Shown here: positions 46,564 to 57,777 of the stretch, in pieces | Position numbering within the stretch: the first letter of the stretch is position 1 | How the letters are laid out: every line of letters begins with the position of its first letter | Assembly (NCBI GenBank): GCA_035235625.1 | Contig: CP141146.1 | Location: forward strand, 40,283,709-40,347,708 | Length of the DNA stretch: 64,000 nucleotides | Origin: Saururus chinensis | Taxonomy: Eukaryota; Streptophyta; Magnoliopsida; Piperales; Saururaceae | Direction of reading: 5' to 3' | Made by a program: the position numbers and the translations under genes | Notes under the pieces: model-generated | The model's input: the letters and a program-made list of their open reading frames with translations, nothing else | Database searches by the model: none | Told to the model about the DNA's origin: nothing

Positions 46564-47120
46564 TTCTGTACCAGGCCACAATTTTCGATCTTTACACACC
46601 ACCCTGCAAAGGGGGAGGAGGGAAAAGTGTGTGTGCTTGATCCGCAAATGAGAAACTACTTCATCAAACTAGCCGAGTACAGACAGTAGAGGAAAACCCC
46701 ACGCCATTTGTGTTTTGGCTCATAAGTAAAGAAGATCGATCTGAATAAAAAGCACAACAGTCAACAGATGCGAAGAACCTAATCCAAGTAAAGAGAGAGA
46801 GAGAGAGAGTTCAGAATAAGTGCCTTAGCCTCACCATGTTAGCTTACAAGTCAGGTCGACCATTTCCTTCTCAGTACAAGCATCGATCCTCTGAGCCTTC
46901 ACCTAGAACTTGAATAATTTCTGCCCCTTCCGAATTATCACTAATAATCAAGTCGCCGTAAACAATTTAACACCACAACGGACTTTTTATCTCCGTCTCC
47001 CACTCCTCGTCTTCAACACACTCAACAGGGAAAAAAAATTGACAACCACGGATCTGAAATGACTCACAGCTCAATTTAAACATCCGGGCACGAGCGATTC
47101 CACAGAATCTTCCGTCTTGT
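46564..47120 (-). promoter_or_regulatory. 5' leader and promoter region of the PNRC-motif gene
   Basis: On the gene's strand there is a (CT)n tract (46792-46809, GA on the plus strand), a pyrimidine patch common in plant 5' leaders. No clear TATA box was fixed. The hAT-type element at 47129 bounds the region, about 570 bp upstream of the start codon. Confidence 0.5.
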
Positions 47121-47128
47121 AGAATTGG
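47121..47128. repeat. 8-bp target-site duplication of the hAT-type element (left)
   Basis: AGAATTGG here is repeated exactly at 47643-47650. Confidence 0.9.
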
Positions 47129-47642
47129 TAGGGCTGCATCTCTTGTTCTGTTAGGTCGGGTTTTACACGACCCGACCGAGATATGAACCCAACTAAAACC
47201 CGACCGAAAGATAGGAACGGAGTTCTTTATACCCGACCTGACTCGAGATATAAACAGAAAATTTTAAACCTAATTTAACTTAAAATAAAAATAAAAAACT
47301 TAAGAATTACAAAATGAACCATGTTTTTATTTTGGGTTAGGTCTATTTTAATTATTTAAACCAGTTTGATATTATATTTAATTGGCTCTATTTATAAATA
47401 TTATAAAAATTTGTATAACTAAGGTTAAATATAATTTTATAGGTTAATTAAAAACTCAAGTTGGTTCGGGTCAATCAATTTTTAGGTTTTCACATGCTAG
47501 ACCTGACCCAACTTGAGATTTACTTAGGTATATTTTTTGGACACGTCCTTACCCGATATAGAACTAACCCAACTCAACTCGGGTCAATCTTGGGTCAGTT
47601 CTATCCGGATTAGTTTGGGTCCAAATTTTTAATGCAACCCTA
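47129..47642. mobile_element. Non-autonomous hAT-type element
   Basis: This 514-bp unit begins TAGGGCTGCA and ends TGCAACCCTA, ten-base inverted ends with one mismatch, with a perfect 8-bp TSD. Repeated GGGTCGGGTT-, CCCGACC- and GGGTCAAT-type words lie inside both ends in opposite orientation, as subterminal repeats. There is no coding capacity. The TSD length and TIR form fit the hAT superfamily. Confidence 0.88.
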
Positions 47643-47650
47643 AGAATTGG

Positions 47651-47979
47651 GACCTCGGTTTGGTTCAGTTTGGCTCAAGCCGCTTCCTACATGAGTGGAA
47701 TTGAACCAAAATCTTATAATTGACCAGAACCAAGTAAGGATTCAATTTTATCGAAATTGAACTGGAACATACATACAGCCGAGTCGAGATCGGTTTAGAA
47801 CCAAGATTACCCCATCCCCTCGGCCAAGCTCGTTGACACCATGACCTCACCTCCTTTAGTTGTTTGCTTGTCCTACCACACCCAATGCACCTTCAACAGG
47901 ATGTCATACACCAAATCATGAGAGAACATACATATGGCCTTTAGGGTTCCTTTCCCATAATGTCAACAACCTCGTGATA
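47651..47979. other. Unclassified intergenic DNA
   Basis: The first 160 bases contain words such as GGTTTGGTTCAG and GATCGGTTTAGAACC in opposite orientation, suggesting a small inverted-repeat remnant without clear ends. Nothing coding is supported. Confidence 0.4.
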
Positions 47980-48242
47980 GTGGCAACGAACAGAATGAGA
48001 GTGGAACCAACCCCAATGACCACTTGTGCATATGGAGAGCAGCGGTGGTGGCATCGTGTCAAGATCGCATTGGAGTAGCTGGCCTACTAGAGAGGGATTC
48101 ATCTAGGTCGGGGTGGCATCCAATAGGAATAAAAGTAGAGGGAAGAGAGTGGAGAGGGAGATGAGGGCACGGGAAGGCAGGGTCAGAGTGGCGGCTAGTG
48201 GGAGAAAGAGGTGGTGGAGGGATAGGGCTAGAGGTGAGGCAA
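47980..48242. repeat. G-rich minisatellite-like repeats, left part
   Basis: Words such as GAGAGTGGAGAGGGAGATGAG and GAGGTGGTGGAGGG recur here and at 53439-53760, forming loose repeats of roughly 100 bases. The two parts were one tract before LTR G inserted. Confidence 0.65.
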
Positions 48243-48395
48243 TGTAGCATCCAGGAATTTCTAGGTAATTTTTTGAATATTTTTTGTCCTTTTCTCTATT
48301 TTTCAAGATTTATTTCATTAAGAAATTAGCATAATATAGTTTTTATTTAGTATAGATTTTAATTTGGATAAGGCCACCTAGGGGTAACATGGCCT

Positions 48396-48428
<33 letters not shown>
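48396..48428 (+). repeat. Run of 33 consecutive G
   Basis: This is an uninterrupted poly-G inside LTR G, preceded by GGCCT and followed by AGATTGG. The exact length may be affected by sequencing or assembly. Confidence 0.9.
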
Positions 48429-48429
<1 letters not shown>

Positions 48430-48810
48430 GATTGGCAATCACGTACTTCACCTTCCTCTTTTAGAACTAGGCTTCCCCTCTCCCTTCCTATATTTAAACT
48501 CATCTCAAACAAACCCTAGCTTCCATCTCCTTCTTTCATAAACTTTGAGAAAAGCCATGAAGGCTGATAGCCTGGAAGTTCCGGTGGCTGGAAAAGAGAG
48601 TTCATCGCAGGAAGACTAGGCAAGGAGGAGGAGCGTGCACGAAGACACTGCCAGGAAGAGGTAGGATCCTTGTTTATAGAGTTTATTCATGGGATTTGGC
48701 TTTTAAATTTATGCTTAAGGATTAGATCATTAGTAATCTTATGTAATCAAGTATAAAGAGCTACGAAAAGCGGCAACGACAACCGCTCTATTTTTTTTTA
48801 AAAGTATAGG

Positions 48811-51479
48811 TGTCACAACCCGATTTTCTAGAGGAATATTTTTTAATAATAACAATATCATATTGACATAAAATACAATTCATAAAAAAATATTCTCACT
48901 AAAAAGAATTCCTCAAGAAAACCCGACCATTCATTTCCCATGATCTTTGGCTAGGATGATTACCATGCCGACAAACTGAATTATGAAAATAACTAATACC
49001 TGCATCTTGCAACAAAAGATTAGTAATATCATATTTGGATCGGATCAATATCGTCTAATGTCAACTGCCTACGTACCACTTCAAGGTAGAAGAAGATCAA
49101 ATCCATACGTAGTTTTGAATGCCCTAGCATGATACTACGTGGAATGCATCACTCAGCATATTTATTTACATAGCATTCATACATTATGCAAAAGAACATG
49201 GTCATCGTATCCAAGCACAATATATCCAAACATGGTCATCATATATGTATCGTAACTTAACATTTACATGATCATTTGATATCCATCATGTCATAACATT
49301 TACATAATCATCATATAACATAACATTCACACAACACATTCCCTATATCACCTAGAGAATTAGCTATGTGATCCGTGAGTTGAACTGGTGCAAAAGCACC
49401 GTCGGTGGTCATTCGCGTGCACTCGGTATGACCCATAAAATCGGGAGGGTACTACCAAAGGCTGGGGTCCACCCTCATCCCTACGTGGCACCTGGGTAAA
49501 ATTATTATCTTGCTTCTGAAGTTAAGGCACTACACCCTAACCTTAACTCCCTTGGTTCAACCTTTCACTCTTAGGTTTGTTCTTAATTCCTGAATCTACC
49601 TTTTATGTAAGACATTCCTCTCACATGTCCATAGGAAGTGATAAAAATGAACAACTCACTCCCCCAAGTAAAAATTAACCATAATCATAATTTATAACAT
49701 ATTGAACCATTCATGGTACAAGCATAATATATACACAATTCATTCATCAAATGATCCAACACGTATGGCTAAATATATGCATTCATCAAATAGACATGTA
49801 TAGCTAAACCCCTTAATTCACCACGTATATATATCCAAACCATACGTATATAACTTCATTATAACAATTAACAAAGACTAACATTAGTTCCCCAAGATCT
49901 AGTGCCCTTAAGCCCTTAACCCTTGTTTACATATTCTAAAAATCATCTCCGTTTGCTCAGTTCTTTTCTTCTACGCACATTAAAAGTTTACACTTTAGTC
50001 CAATACACCTTAAACTTAATTTCTTTTTAAGGGCATTTTAATCAATCACATTCTTTAAAGCTTCATGATACTCATCTACCAGAGTCAATAATTTCTAAGC
50101 ATGTTTATAGGTAGTCAATAACCCTAGTTATTTATTTGAGCATTAAACCAAAAATCATATATAAAGGTATTCTCAGAATTTTTATAATTTATTGATAACG
50201 TCATTAGATCTAAAAATGTAAATACAATTTCCTAAGAGAGTCATAATACTATATTAAAAATCTTAAATTTTACCCACCAGTATTTCCCTATGAAATGTAA
50301 CTAGTTTAGTAGGCAAGATAAAATTCACTATTAAGGACAAACTTGTAATTTTTTACTGTTTAGATTTTAGGTTGATATGATTAGGACTCTAAGGTTCCTT
50401 GCAAAAAAATTTAAAATTTTATTAATATTTTTACATAGGTGAACCGGGTTATATTCACTTAGATCCCTTGTTTTTTAACCGTAAATCCGGTAAAGGGGTC
50501 GTCTTCCCCGCTAATCACACGCAGGGGAAAAAGGGGGAAAATGATCCCCTGCTTTGTGACCAAACAAACAAACAGTATCTCCCGTCAGAAAAATTTTCTT
50601 TAGAAGAACACATAAGATGTATCTGGCATATCCATAATCAAAGTTCTAAACTTTATAGTAACATTACCACACAACCATAAAATTCTTTCTATCCCACGCA
50701 TTATAATTTTGACCAAAAGCACATACCAGTTCAGCCACAAAAGAATATGAAGTGAAATTGGGACGAGCTCTAGCAATAGCAACTACACGCCCACATTCAT
50801 GGATAAATACAAAAGCCAATGTTGAAAAGATTTAAGTACCTAGTATCCACGATTGAAAAACTCAACCCAGGAACCCATGGAGAGCGACCAAATACAACAC
50901 CACTTTGAAAGATTCCAAAATATAGATGATGCATGGCATACATGGAGCGATTCCCCGATCAATATCAGCAGGGGATAGCGTGGGAGAACCACCGCCTGCT
51001 ATGCAGAATGGGCAGTAGCGACTGCCCGACCCTCCTCGCTGGCTGACCGGCCATCCTCTCCTTTATTTTTCATCTCCCTGTGTTCTCCTCTCGTCCCTAA
51101 GCTTCTGGCTCTTTTGATTCCGCAGTAACATCTAATTCCCTAGGGCTCCCAAAAGTTTAGTCTCGTGTAAATTCTTCTCCCCATAAATTTTTTAATTAAA
51201 TTAAGTCAACTAATTAAATAAAAATTCTTAATTAATAATTAAGGTTTTATTACAAATGGGTCCCACAAGTGCACGTTAGCTCACAATTAAAACTCGGTAT
51301 AAATAAATTTTTAAAAAAGCATAACTCATTTATCCGACCTCTGTTTTTTAAGTTCTTAATACCGCTGCGATGAGTTCAAAATTTACTTTTTATCTAAACA
51401 AATTTCATACTTAAACTTACTAGGTGGAATAAGAAATTAAATAAATAAAGTATTAACATCAAAATTACTGGTTATTACA
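48811..51479 (+). mobile_element. Solo LTR F, inserted in LTR G
   Basis: This 2669-bp unit begins TGTCACAACCCGA, ends GTTATTACA, and is flanked by ATAGG (48806-48810) and ATGGG (51480-51484), one base different. The start form TGTCACAACCC is like other long Ty3/gypsy LTRs in the window, but the interior is only weakly similar to A or E. No coding region, primer site or second LTR is seen. Confidence 0.8.
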
Positions 51480-53438
51480 ATGGGAAACATGTTATAACGG
51501 ACAACAATAAACGCATTAGATGTTACTGGCACATTCTTAGCAATCAGTCTTGAGGCCGCCGGTGGGAACGGCACACCCTATTTCGCTGCTGAGCCAGTAA
51601 TGGATGGTTCGGAATTGCACAAAGACAGCTTCCGATAGGAGTTCGTGGCTCAAGGCGGTGGAGATGACGTCGGGAGTTTCTGGCCTATGGGAATTGAAGT
51701 TTATCGCCCTAATCAGTAATCACCACATTTCTGTCGCCGGAAGCAAGGTAGACCAAGTTGCAGGGGCAACTGGTTTATTAGTTCAAACACGCTGGAAGTT
51801 TTCATAAGAAGCGATCCATGGGAGGGTGGCGGAAGTTCTACGGCCGTTTTCGTACGACCGGACGGACGACAACTCCACCTGCACGCCTGGCTAAGTCTCC
51901 ATCGCTGGTGCCGGTGATGGGAATGGCTGGCAGCCGTGGGCTGTGCTCACCTAAACCGGGAGCACCTGAATGGGTGGCTGAATTGTTTCAACAGCCCAAG
52001 GAGCGGCGGCGGAAATTTTTTCGGTAGACCAGGGCGGAAGGGCCAGCAGCAACTCGCCGGCCGGACATCCTCTGCTTTGGTCTGCATGAGGTGCACTTCG
52101 ATATACAAAGATGGTGTCCCGAGCCGACCCGCATCAGCTGCGGGTCTGGCCGTTTCGATAGATCTGAGCCGGCCCGGTTCAGATCGAATTTGGGTCGGTT
52201 CAGGTCTAAACCTCCCTCATTTTAATATCTTATATAAATATTTATACATATTTAATATTTATAAATTATAAAAATAATAAATGATTAGTTATAGCCTTAC
52301 TATGGGACAAGAGGGGTTTTAATTGCCTAATAGTACCCTCATTAATATATTAACCATACTAATTTACCTTAGGGTGAGTACGGGTTAATAAATAGTGTGA
52401 GAAGTATTTGTTCCTTTGGAGCTAGTGTATGACCTAAATAAATTATTTGGATTATGTTTTGACTTTGCGGAACCTTGAGTCATAGAGTCTTAGGTTCCTT
52501 GGAATTTTAACTGAAAAGACTACAAAGACTTATTTTTCCCAAAGTTGGGGAACGGTGGAGATTGCGATACGCTTCTCCATCACTACGGCGGTTTGGGTAT
52601 TTACCATATGGTCTTTACTGCGAGTCTCCTGTAGGTCTTCTCAGGACCATATAGTGCATATGAAAAGTAGAGTTACATGAGCATCATGGAAGACTTGTGT
52701 TTCTTGCCAATCTGTGTCCATGAGCACAGTTGTGATGCATTCCTCCAAATTCGTGGCAGGCTATTGAAATCCCTGGGAGTTTGGGTTAAGTTGTTGTTAA
52801 GCAGTCTACTCCAAGGCTGGAGTCTGGTATTCAGAGTTATTGTAGAGATTAACCTCTACATCAGTTTTAATTAACTTTAGTGGTTTAGTCTATGATATTG
52901 AGCCTCTATTGTCAAGGGCTTGGTTATAATAGAGTTAAGATAACATTAAAATAATTATCAATGACTTATAAATAATAATTAAAAACCAAAGCTTAGACCC
53001 TCAATGGGTTTTATAAACTTGCTTGATCGAGTATAAGTAGGTATACTCATGCATCTTCGTGATGCAGGTACCTCAGAGGAGGAGTAGAAGAGTAGCTGGG
53101 TTTGTGGAGCGGAGACTCAATGCTTCAGAGTAGGAATTGTTTTGTTTAAGTAGATTGTAATAAGGCACAAGAGTTGCCATTACATACTTTATTTGTTATT
53201 CTCTGTTGGTTATCAGATTTTGCACATGGACGAGACCTAGCTCTTTATTTAATGAATTCTATCGACTATTATGTTTATTCATGGTTTGATATTACCAGTA
53301 TGTTGAAAAATAGCAGTCACGAATTGGGGTTTATTATAGTCAATGGTTTGCATGATTTGACTTGAATAAAAAAAAATACTCGAATTTTTTCGCTGCATTT
53401 ACTTCAAAAATGTTATATAGAAAATTGCGGCTGTGACA

Positions 53439-53760
53439 AGCAAGGTCGGGTGTCAACCAATAGGAGAGGAGGTTGTGGAGGGTGGAGCAACTGTAGACTG
53501 GAAGGGAGGGAGGGAGTGAGCCAGTTGGCCACTAAAGAGTGGAGAGGGAGAGGGGAGGCATGCCTGGGGTGGTGGCAACCGTTTGGAAAAGGAGGTGGTG
53601 GAGGGCAAGAAGTGGCGGACTCGAGGAGAGGGAGGGAGTGGACTGGCCTCTAGAGAGTAGAGAGGTAGATGAGGGAGAGGGGAGGTGGGATTGGGTGGCG
53701 GCTAACAGGAGGAGGAGGTGGAGGGCCAGAGGGGGGAGGCGTCAGGGAGGCAGCCAATGG
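53439..53760. repeat. G-rich minisatellite-like repeats, right part
   Basis: This continues the tract at 47980-48242 beyond LTR G. Recurring words are GGAGGTGGTGGAGGGC and GAGTGGAGAGGGAGAGGGGAGG. The open frames across it (Gly/Arg/Trp-rich) result from composition. Confidence 0.65.
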
Positions 53761-54294
53761 GCAGAATTGCGTGTTCTTAGTACTGATGGAATCGTATCGA
53801 TGAGCCCTTCAAAACTAGACCCCATATGGGTAGGTTATCTCACACTTGGAAAGTAGGTCCCGCCCATGTGGCACACTTCCCGAGGTCATAACTTTTGTTC
53901 TCGACCTCCTATTCTTGTGTTCTTTGATTCGTTCGCTCATTACTTTGAGCTCTAACCAAATACCGGAATTTCATTCCTAAAATCTCATTAAGACTTAACT
54001 AAAATTACATAATTACCCCTAACCTTTTGGGGTTAAGTGTAATCAGAACATAGGGTGCCACATGCATAGATAATTAGGGTTTTCCCCCAATTATGCACAA
54101 AAACTCTAAATTGGGTAAACTTCACAACTTTCCAACAATCAGCGACTAAAACCCCTTTCACAGGCTTTCATACCACTCTATTCCTATGTCTATCCCTCTC
54201 TCATTAACCCTATTGGGCTTATCTTAAGTGGGCCTTCAACCTGACTTCACTGGACTGTCTTAGAGGGTCTAACACAACGGGAGTGGACGATGCC
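53761..54294. other. Unclassified DNA between minisatellite and CACTA element
   Basis: No gene is seen. The text resembles the 3' portion of a long LTR (for example CTTTGATTCGTTCGCTCATT), but no ends or TSD could be found. Confidence 0.35.
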
Positions 54295-54949
54295 CACTAC
54301 AACAAAATGTATTATTAGTGACGCAAAAATAAGTGTCGCTAAAAACTACTAATTGCAACACATAAATAAACATCGCAAAAAAAGTAACTATTAGCGACGC
54401 TTTATATCAAACGTTGTTTATAGTCATATATTAGTGACACATAATATATGTCGTCACTAATACTAATCATATTAGCAACACTTTGTATTATACATCGCTA
54501 AAAGTTATGTTATTAGCAACACTTGTGAACAAGCACCACTAAAAGATATATGCATTAATTTTGTTTTAAAAAAATCATAACTATTAGCAACATTGTTTCT
54601 TATGCGTCGCTAATAGCAATGAATTTAAAATAAAAAATAAAAAATTTAGAACTAATAGCGACACTTGTAAACAAGTGTCCAAATATCATTGATAATAGCA
54701 ACGCTTGTCAACAACATCGCTAATATCTTCATTAATTAATTTTATTTAAGAAATAATTATATAATAAATATTAAAATTATTTAAAATAAACTTTTTAAAA
54801 ATAATATATTTTCTCAACTATTGACTATTTGTATAAATATTAAATTTTCAATAAAGGCAGTGTTAATAATAGAATAAACTATCACTATTTAAATATAATA
54901 TATTTTTAAAAATTTTTTTTATTAAATTTAAAATATAATTTATAATAAA

Positions 54950-56975
54950 AGAGAGAGTGTGTGTGAAGAGAGAGAGAGAGAAAAAGAGAGAGAGAGAGAG
55001 AGAAAGAGAGAGAAGTGAGGAAGAGAGAATGCATAGAGAGAGGAGCGGAGAGAGAGAAAGAGCAAAAGAGATAGATTGAGGAGAGGGAGAGAGGGGGAGA
55101 GAGAGAGTGAGGAGAGTAGGAAGAGAGGAAGAGAGAGGGAGAGAGGGAGGAGGGGAGAGAGGAGGGAGATGAAGAGAAAGGGGAGGGTGGGGAGAGAGAG
55201 GGAGGAGAGTGGAGAGAAGGGGAGAGAGGAGAGAGAGGAGAGGAGAGATAGGGGAGAGAGAGAGGGGAGAGAGGAGAGAGAGAGGATGAGGAGAGAGAGA
55301 GAGAGGAGGGGAGAGAGGGTAGAGAGAGATGAGGGGGGAGAGAGGGGAGGAAAAAATTTTAATTATAAATTATTTTTAAAATTTTTAAAAATACAAAAAA
55401 GGAAGTAGCGACGCATACTGGTATGCGTTGCTACTGCAAAATTTTTTAAAAAAAATTTAAATAAAAGAGGATGAGAGGGGAAAGAGAGAGGAAGAGAGAG
55501 AAGAGGGAGAGGAAGAGAGAGAGAGAGAGGGAGAGTGAGGAGAGGAGAGAGAGGAGAGGAAGAGAGAGAGGGGAGAAAGAGAAAGAGGAAGAGAGAGAGG
55601 GAGAGAGGAGAGAGAGGGTAGAGAGAGTATGAGGAGAGAGAGAGAGAAAGAAAGAGGGGAGAGAGGGTAGAGAAAGAGGATGTGGAGAGAGAGAGAGAAC
55701 GAGAAAGAGGGGAGAGAGAGGGTAGTGAGAGAGGATGAGGAGATAGAGAGAAGAGAGAGAAAGTGGGGAGGAAAAATTTTAATTATAAATTATTTTTGAA
55801 AATTTTAAAAAATAACAAAATGGATAGTAGTGATGCATACTGGTATGCATCTCTACTATACTTGGGTAATTGTGATATGTATCCCGATGCGTCGTTACTA
55901 CCTGAGTATAGTAGCGACGCATACCAATATGCGCCACTACTACATTATGTAGTAGCGACAAATACTATTATGCGTGGCTACTACAATTTTTTTGAAAAAA
56001 AAAATTGAAATAAAAAGAGGGAGAGAGGGGTGAGGGAGAGGAAGAGAGAGAGGAGGGAGAGGAAGAGAGAGAGGTGGGAGAGGGGAAGAGAGAGGGGAGG
56101 GAGAGGAAGAGAGAGGGAGAGAGAGGAGGGAGAGGAAGAGAGAGGGAGAGAGAGGGGAGAGAGAGGAGAGAGAGTGAGTGAGCAGAGGAGAGAGAGGGAG
56201 AAAGGGAAGAGAGAGAGGAGAGAGAGGGAAGAGAGAGAGAGCAAGAGTAAGAGAGAAAGGGAGAGAGGGTAGAGAGGATGAGGAGAGAGAGAAAGAGAAA
56301 GAGGGGAGAGAGAGGATGAGGAGAGAGAGAAAGAGGGGAGAGAAGGTAGAGAGAGATGAGGGAGAAGAGAGAGAAAGAGGGGAGGAAATTTTTTAATTAT
56401 AAATTATTTTTGAAAATTTTAAAAAATAAAAAAATGGATTATAGCGACGTATACTGGTATGCACCACTACTATAGTCGGATAGTAGCGATGCATACCAGT
56501 AAGCATCGTTACTACCTTATGTAATAGTGACACATACTGTTATGCGTCGCTACTACAATTTTTTTTACAAAAAAATTTAAATAAAAGAGAGGGAGAGAGG
56601 ATGAGAGAGAGGAGGGAGTGGGAGAGAGAGGAGAAAGAGGGGAGGAGAGAGCATGAGAGTGGGGAGAGAGAGAGAAAAAGAGGAAGAGATAGAGAGGGAG
56701 AGAGAGAAGAGATAGAGTAGAGAGAGGATGAGGAGAGAGAGAAAGAGGGGATAGATAGAGAGAGAAAGAGGGGGAGAGAGAGGGTAGAGAAAGAGAGAGG
56801 ATGAGGAGAGAGAGAAGAGAGAAAAAGAGGGGAGAGATGGTAGAGAGAGAGGATGAGGAAAGAGATAGAGAGAGGGTAGAGAGAGGACAAGGGGAGAGAG
56901 AGGATGAGGAGAGAGAGAGAAGAGAGATAAAGAGGGTAGAGAGAGATGACGGGAGAGGGTAGAGAGAGAGAGAGA
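54950..56975 (+). repeat. Polypurine higher-order array in the CACTA subterminal region
   Basis: There are four blocks of almost pure GA (about 54950-55350, 55466-55770, 56016-56385, 56586-56975). Three linkers separate them (55351-55465, 55771-56015, 56386-56585). Every linker starts with an ATTTTAATTATAAATTATTTT core, then has TAGCGACGCATACTGGTATG-type near-palindromes, then CAATTTTTTT and AAATTTAAATAAAAGAG. The purines are on the plus strand throughout. Arg/Glu-rich frames here are compositional. Confidence 0.92.
55405..55434. repeat. Near-palindromic TAGCGACGC motif pair
   Basis: GTAGCGACGCATAC is followed by its near reverse complement GTATGCGTTGCTAC. Variants occur near 55827, 55910, 56441, 56479 and 56522. 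They match the subterminal words of 54310-54720 and are probably transposase-binding sites of this CACTA family. Confidence 0.75.
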
Positions 56976-57049
56976 CTATAGCGACACATACTTTATGCGT
57001 TGCTAATAATTAGCGTATTAGCGACGCATCACAATACATGTTTTTTTAA

Positions 57050-57777
57050 CCTGCGCGGGCAGAAATTTCATTTGCTCATTTTTTTAAGCCCACAACCCTC
57101 TCTCCTCCGGCTCCGCCAGCTGCCCCACCGCCGTCCGCTGGTCCCAGTGCTCCACCCCCCCTCCTTTCCCTCCCTCTCTATTCACAGAGAGGGACGGCTG
57201 CTGCGCCCTCCCCCGGTCCTGGCCCCCAACCTTCACCCCCTCCTTTCCCTCGCTTTCTGTTCAATCATTCTAGTGCCTTGATTTAGCCTTTAAATGAGGT
57301 TGTTGTTGTGTTTTTACCCAATTTTGGGTTTTTCATGTTAAATCGAGGTGTGATTGTGTAGTTTGCATATGTGGTTTGATGATTGATTGATCATGGATGG
57401 AGCTTAAGATTAGTTTGTTTATTCCACTTTAAAAACAAATTCATATGTATAGAGGCTAGAACTCGTAGTCTTTATCTTTATTAGATATTTAGAATAGGGG
57501 CGGTAAACTAGTGATCCACTATTATCTTCTAAACAGATATTAAACTCTTAGCATAGCCTTATATGAAGGCATGGACTTGTTTATTGTGCTTTGAGGATTG
57601 AGACTCCATTATGTTTTATGAGACTTATGTGGCTATGTGAATGACTAAGATATTTTATTTAATTTCTTTTATTATCTGGTAATTGCTTTCGAACAAAGTG
57701 AGTGTTGTGTACTTGGATCTAACCCGGGTTTGGGTATGAACTAATCTTGTAACACCTTCGTCATCCTTTTTTGGCCA
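57050..57777 (+). other. CACTA leader region, GC-rich then AT-rich
   Basis: A C-rich block (57070-57240) could encode a Pro-rich piece, but no family is seen. Beyond it are an AT-rich leader and a phrase AACCCGGGTTTGGG. This probably corresponds to the 5' part of the element's transcription unit. Confidence 0.45.

Larger units (their letters stand above)
48243..53438 (-). mobile_element. Solo LTR G (E family, minus orientation), carrying solo LTR F
   Basis: It begins TGTAGCATCC and ends GCTGTGACA, with flanks GGCAA (48238-48242) and AGCAA (53439-53443), one base different. Its own DNA is 48243-48810 and 51480-53438, about 2.5 kb. The segment 52530-52860 is the reverse complement of 18480-18860 in LTR E, and the left end resembles the reversed end of E. 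It is therefore the same family inverted. There is no coding region; a GC-rich block lies at 51540-52200. Confidence 0.85.
54295..57777 (+). mobile_element. CACTA (En/Spm) transposon, left terminus and subterminal region
   Basis: It begins CACTACAACAAAAT, the typical CACTA end. The next 430 bases hold repeated TTAGYGACGC- and GTGTCGCTAA-type words, often as inverted pairs (for example about 54312-54344), as expected for subterminal transposase-binding sites. An AT-rich stretch, a polypurine array, and a GC-rich block (57050-57240) with an AT-rich leader follow. LTR K interrupts at 57778. The right terminus and any transposase lie outside the window, so the 3-bp TSD cannot be checked. Confidence 0.85.

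Noticed and set aside
46229-46689. Plus-strand frames opposite the PNRC-motif gene
   Set aside because: Shadows of the conserved minus-strand coding sequence.
53450-53856. Gly/Trp/Arg-rich frames
   Set aside because: Produced by the G-rich minisatellite-like tract.
55076-56989. Arg/Glu-rich frames and their Ser/Leu-rich complements
   Set aside because: Direct translation of GA repeats; no start context or conserved domain.
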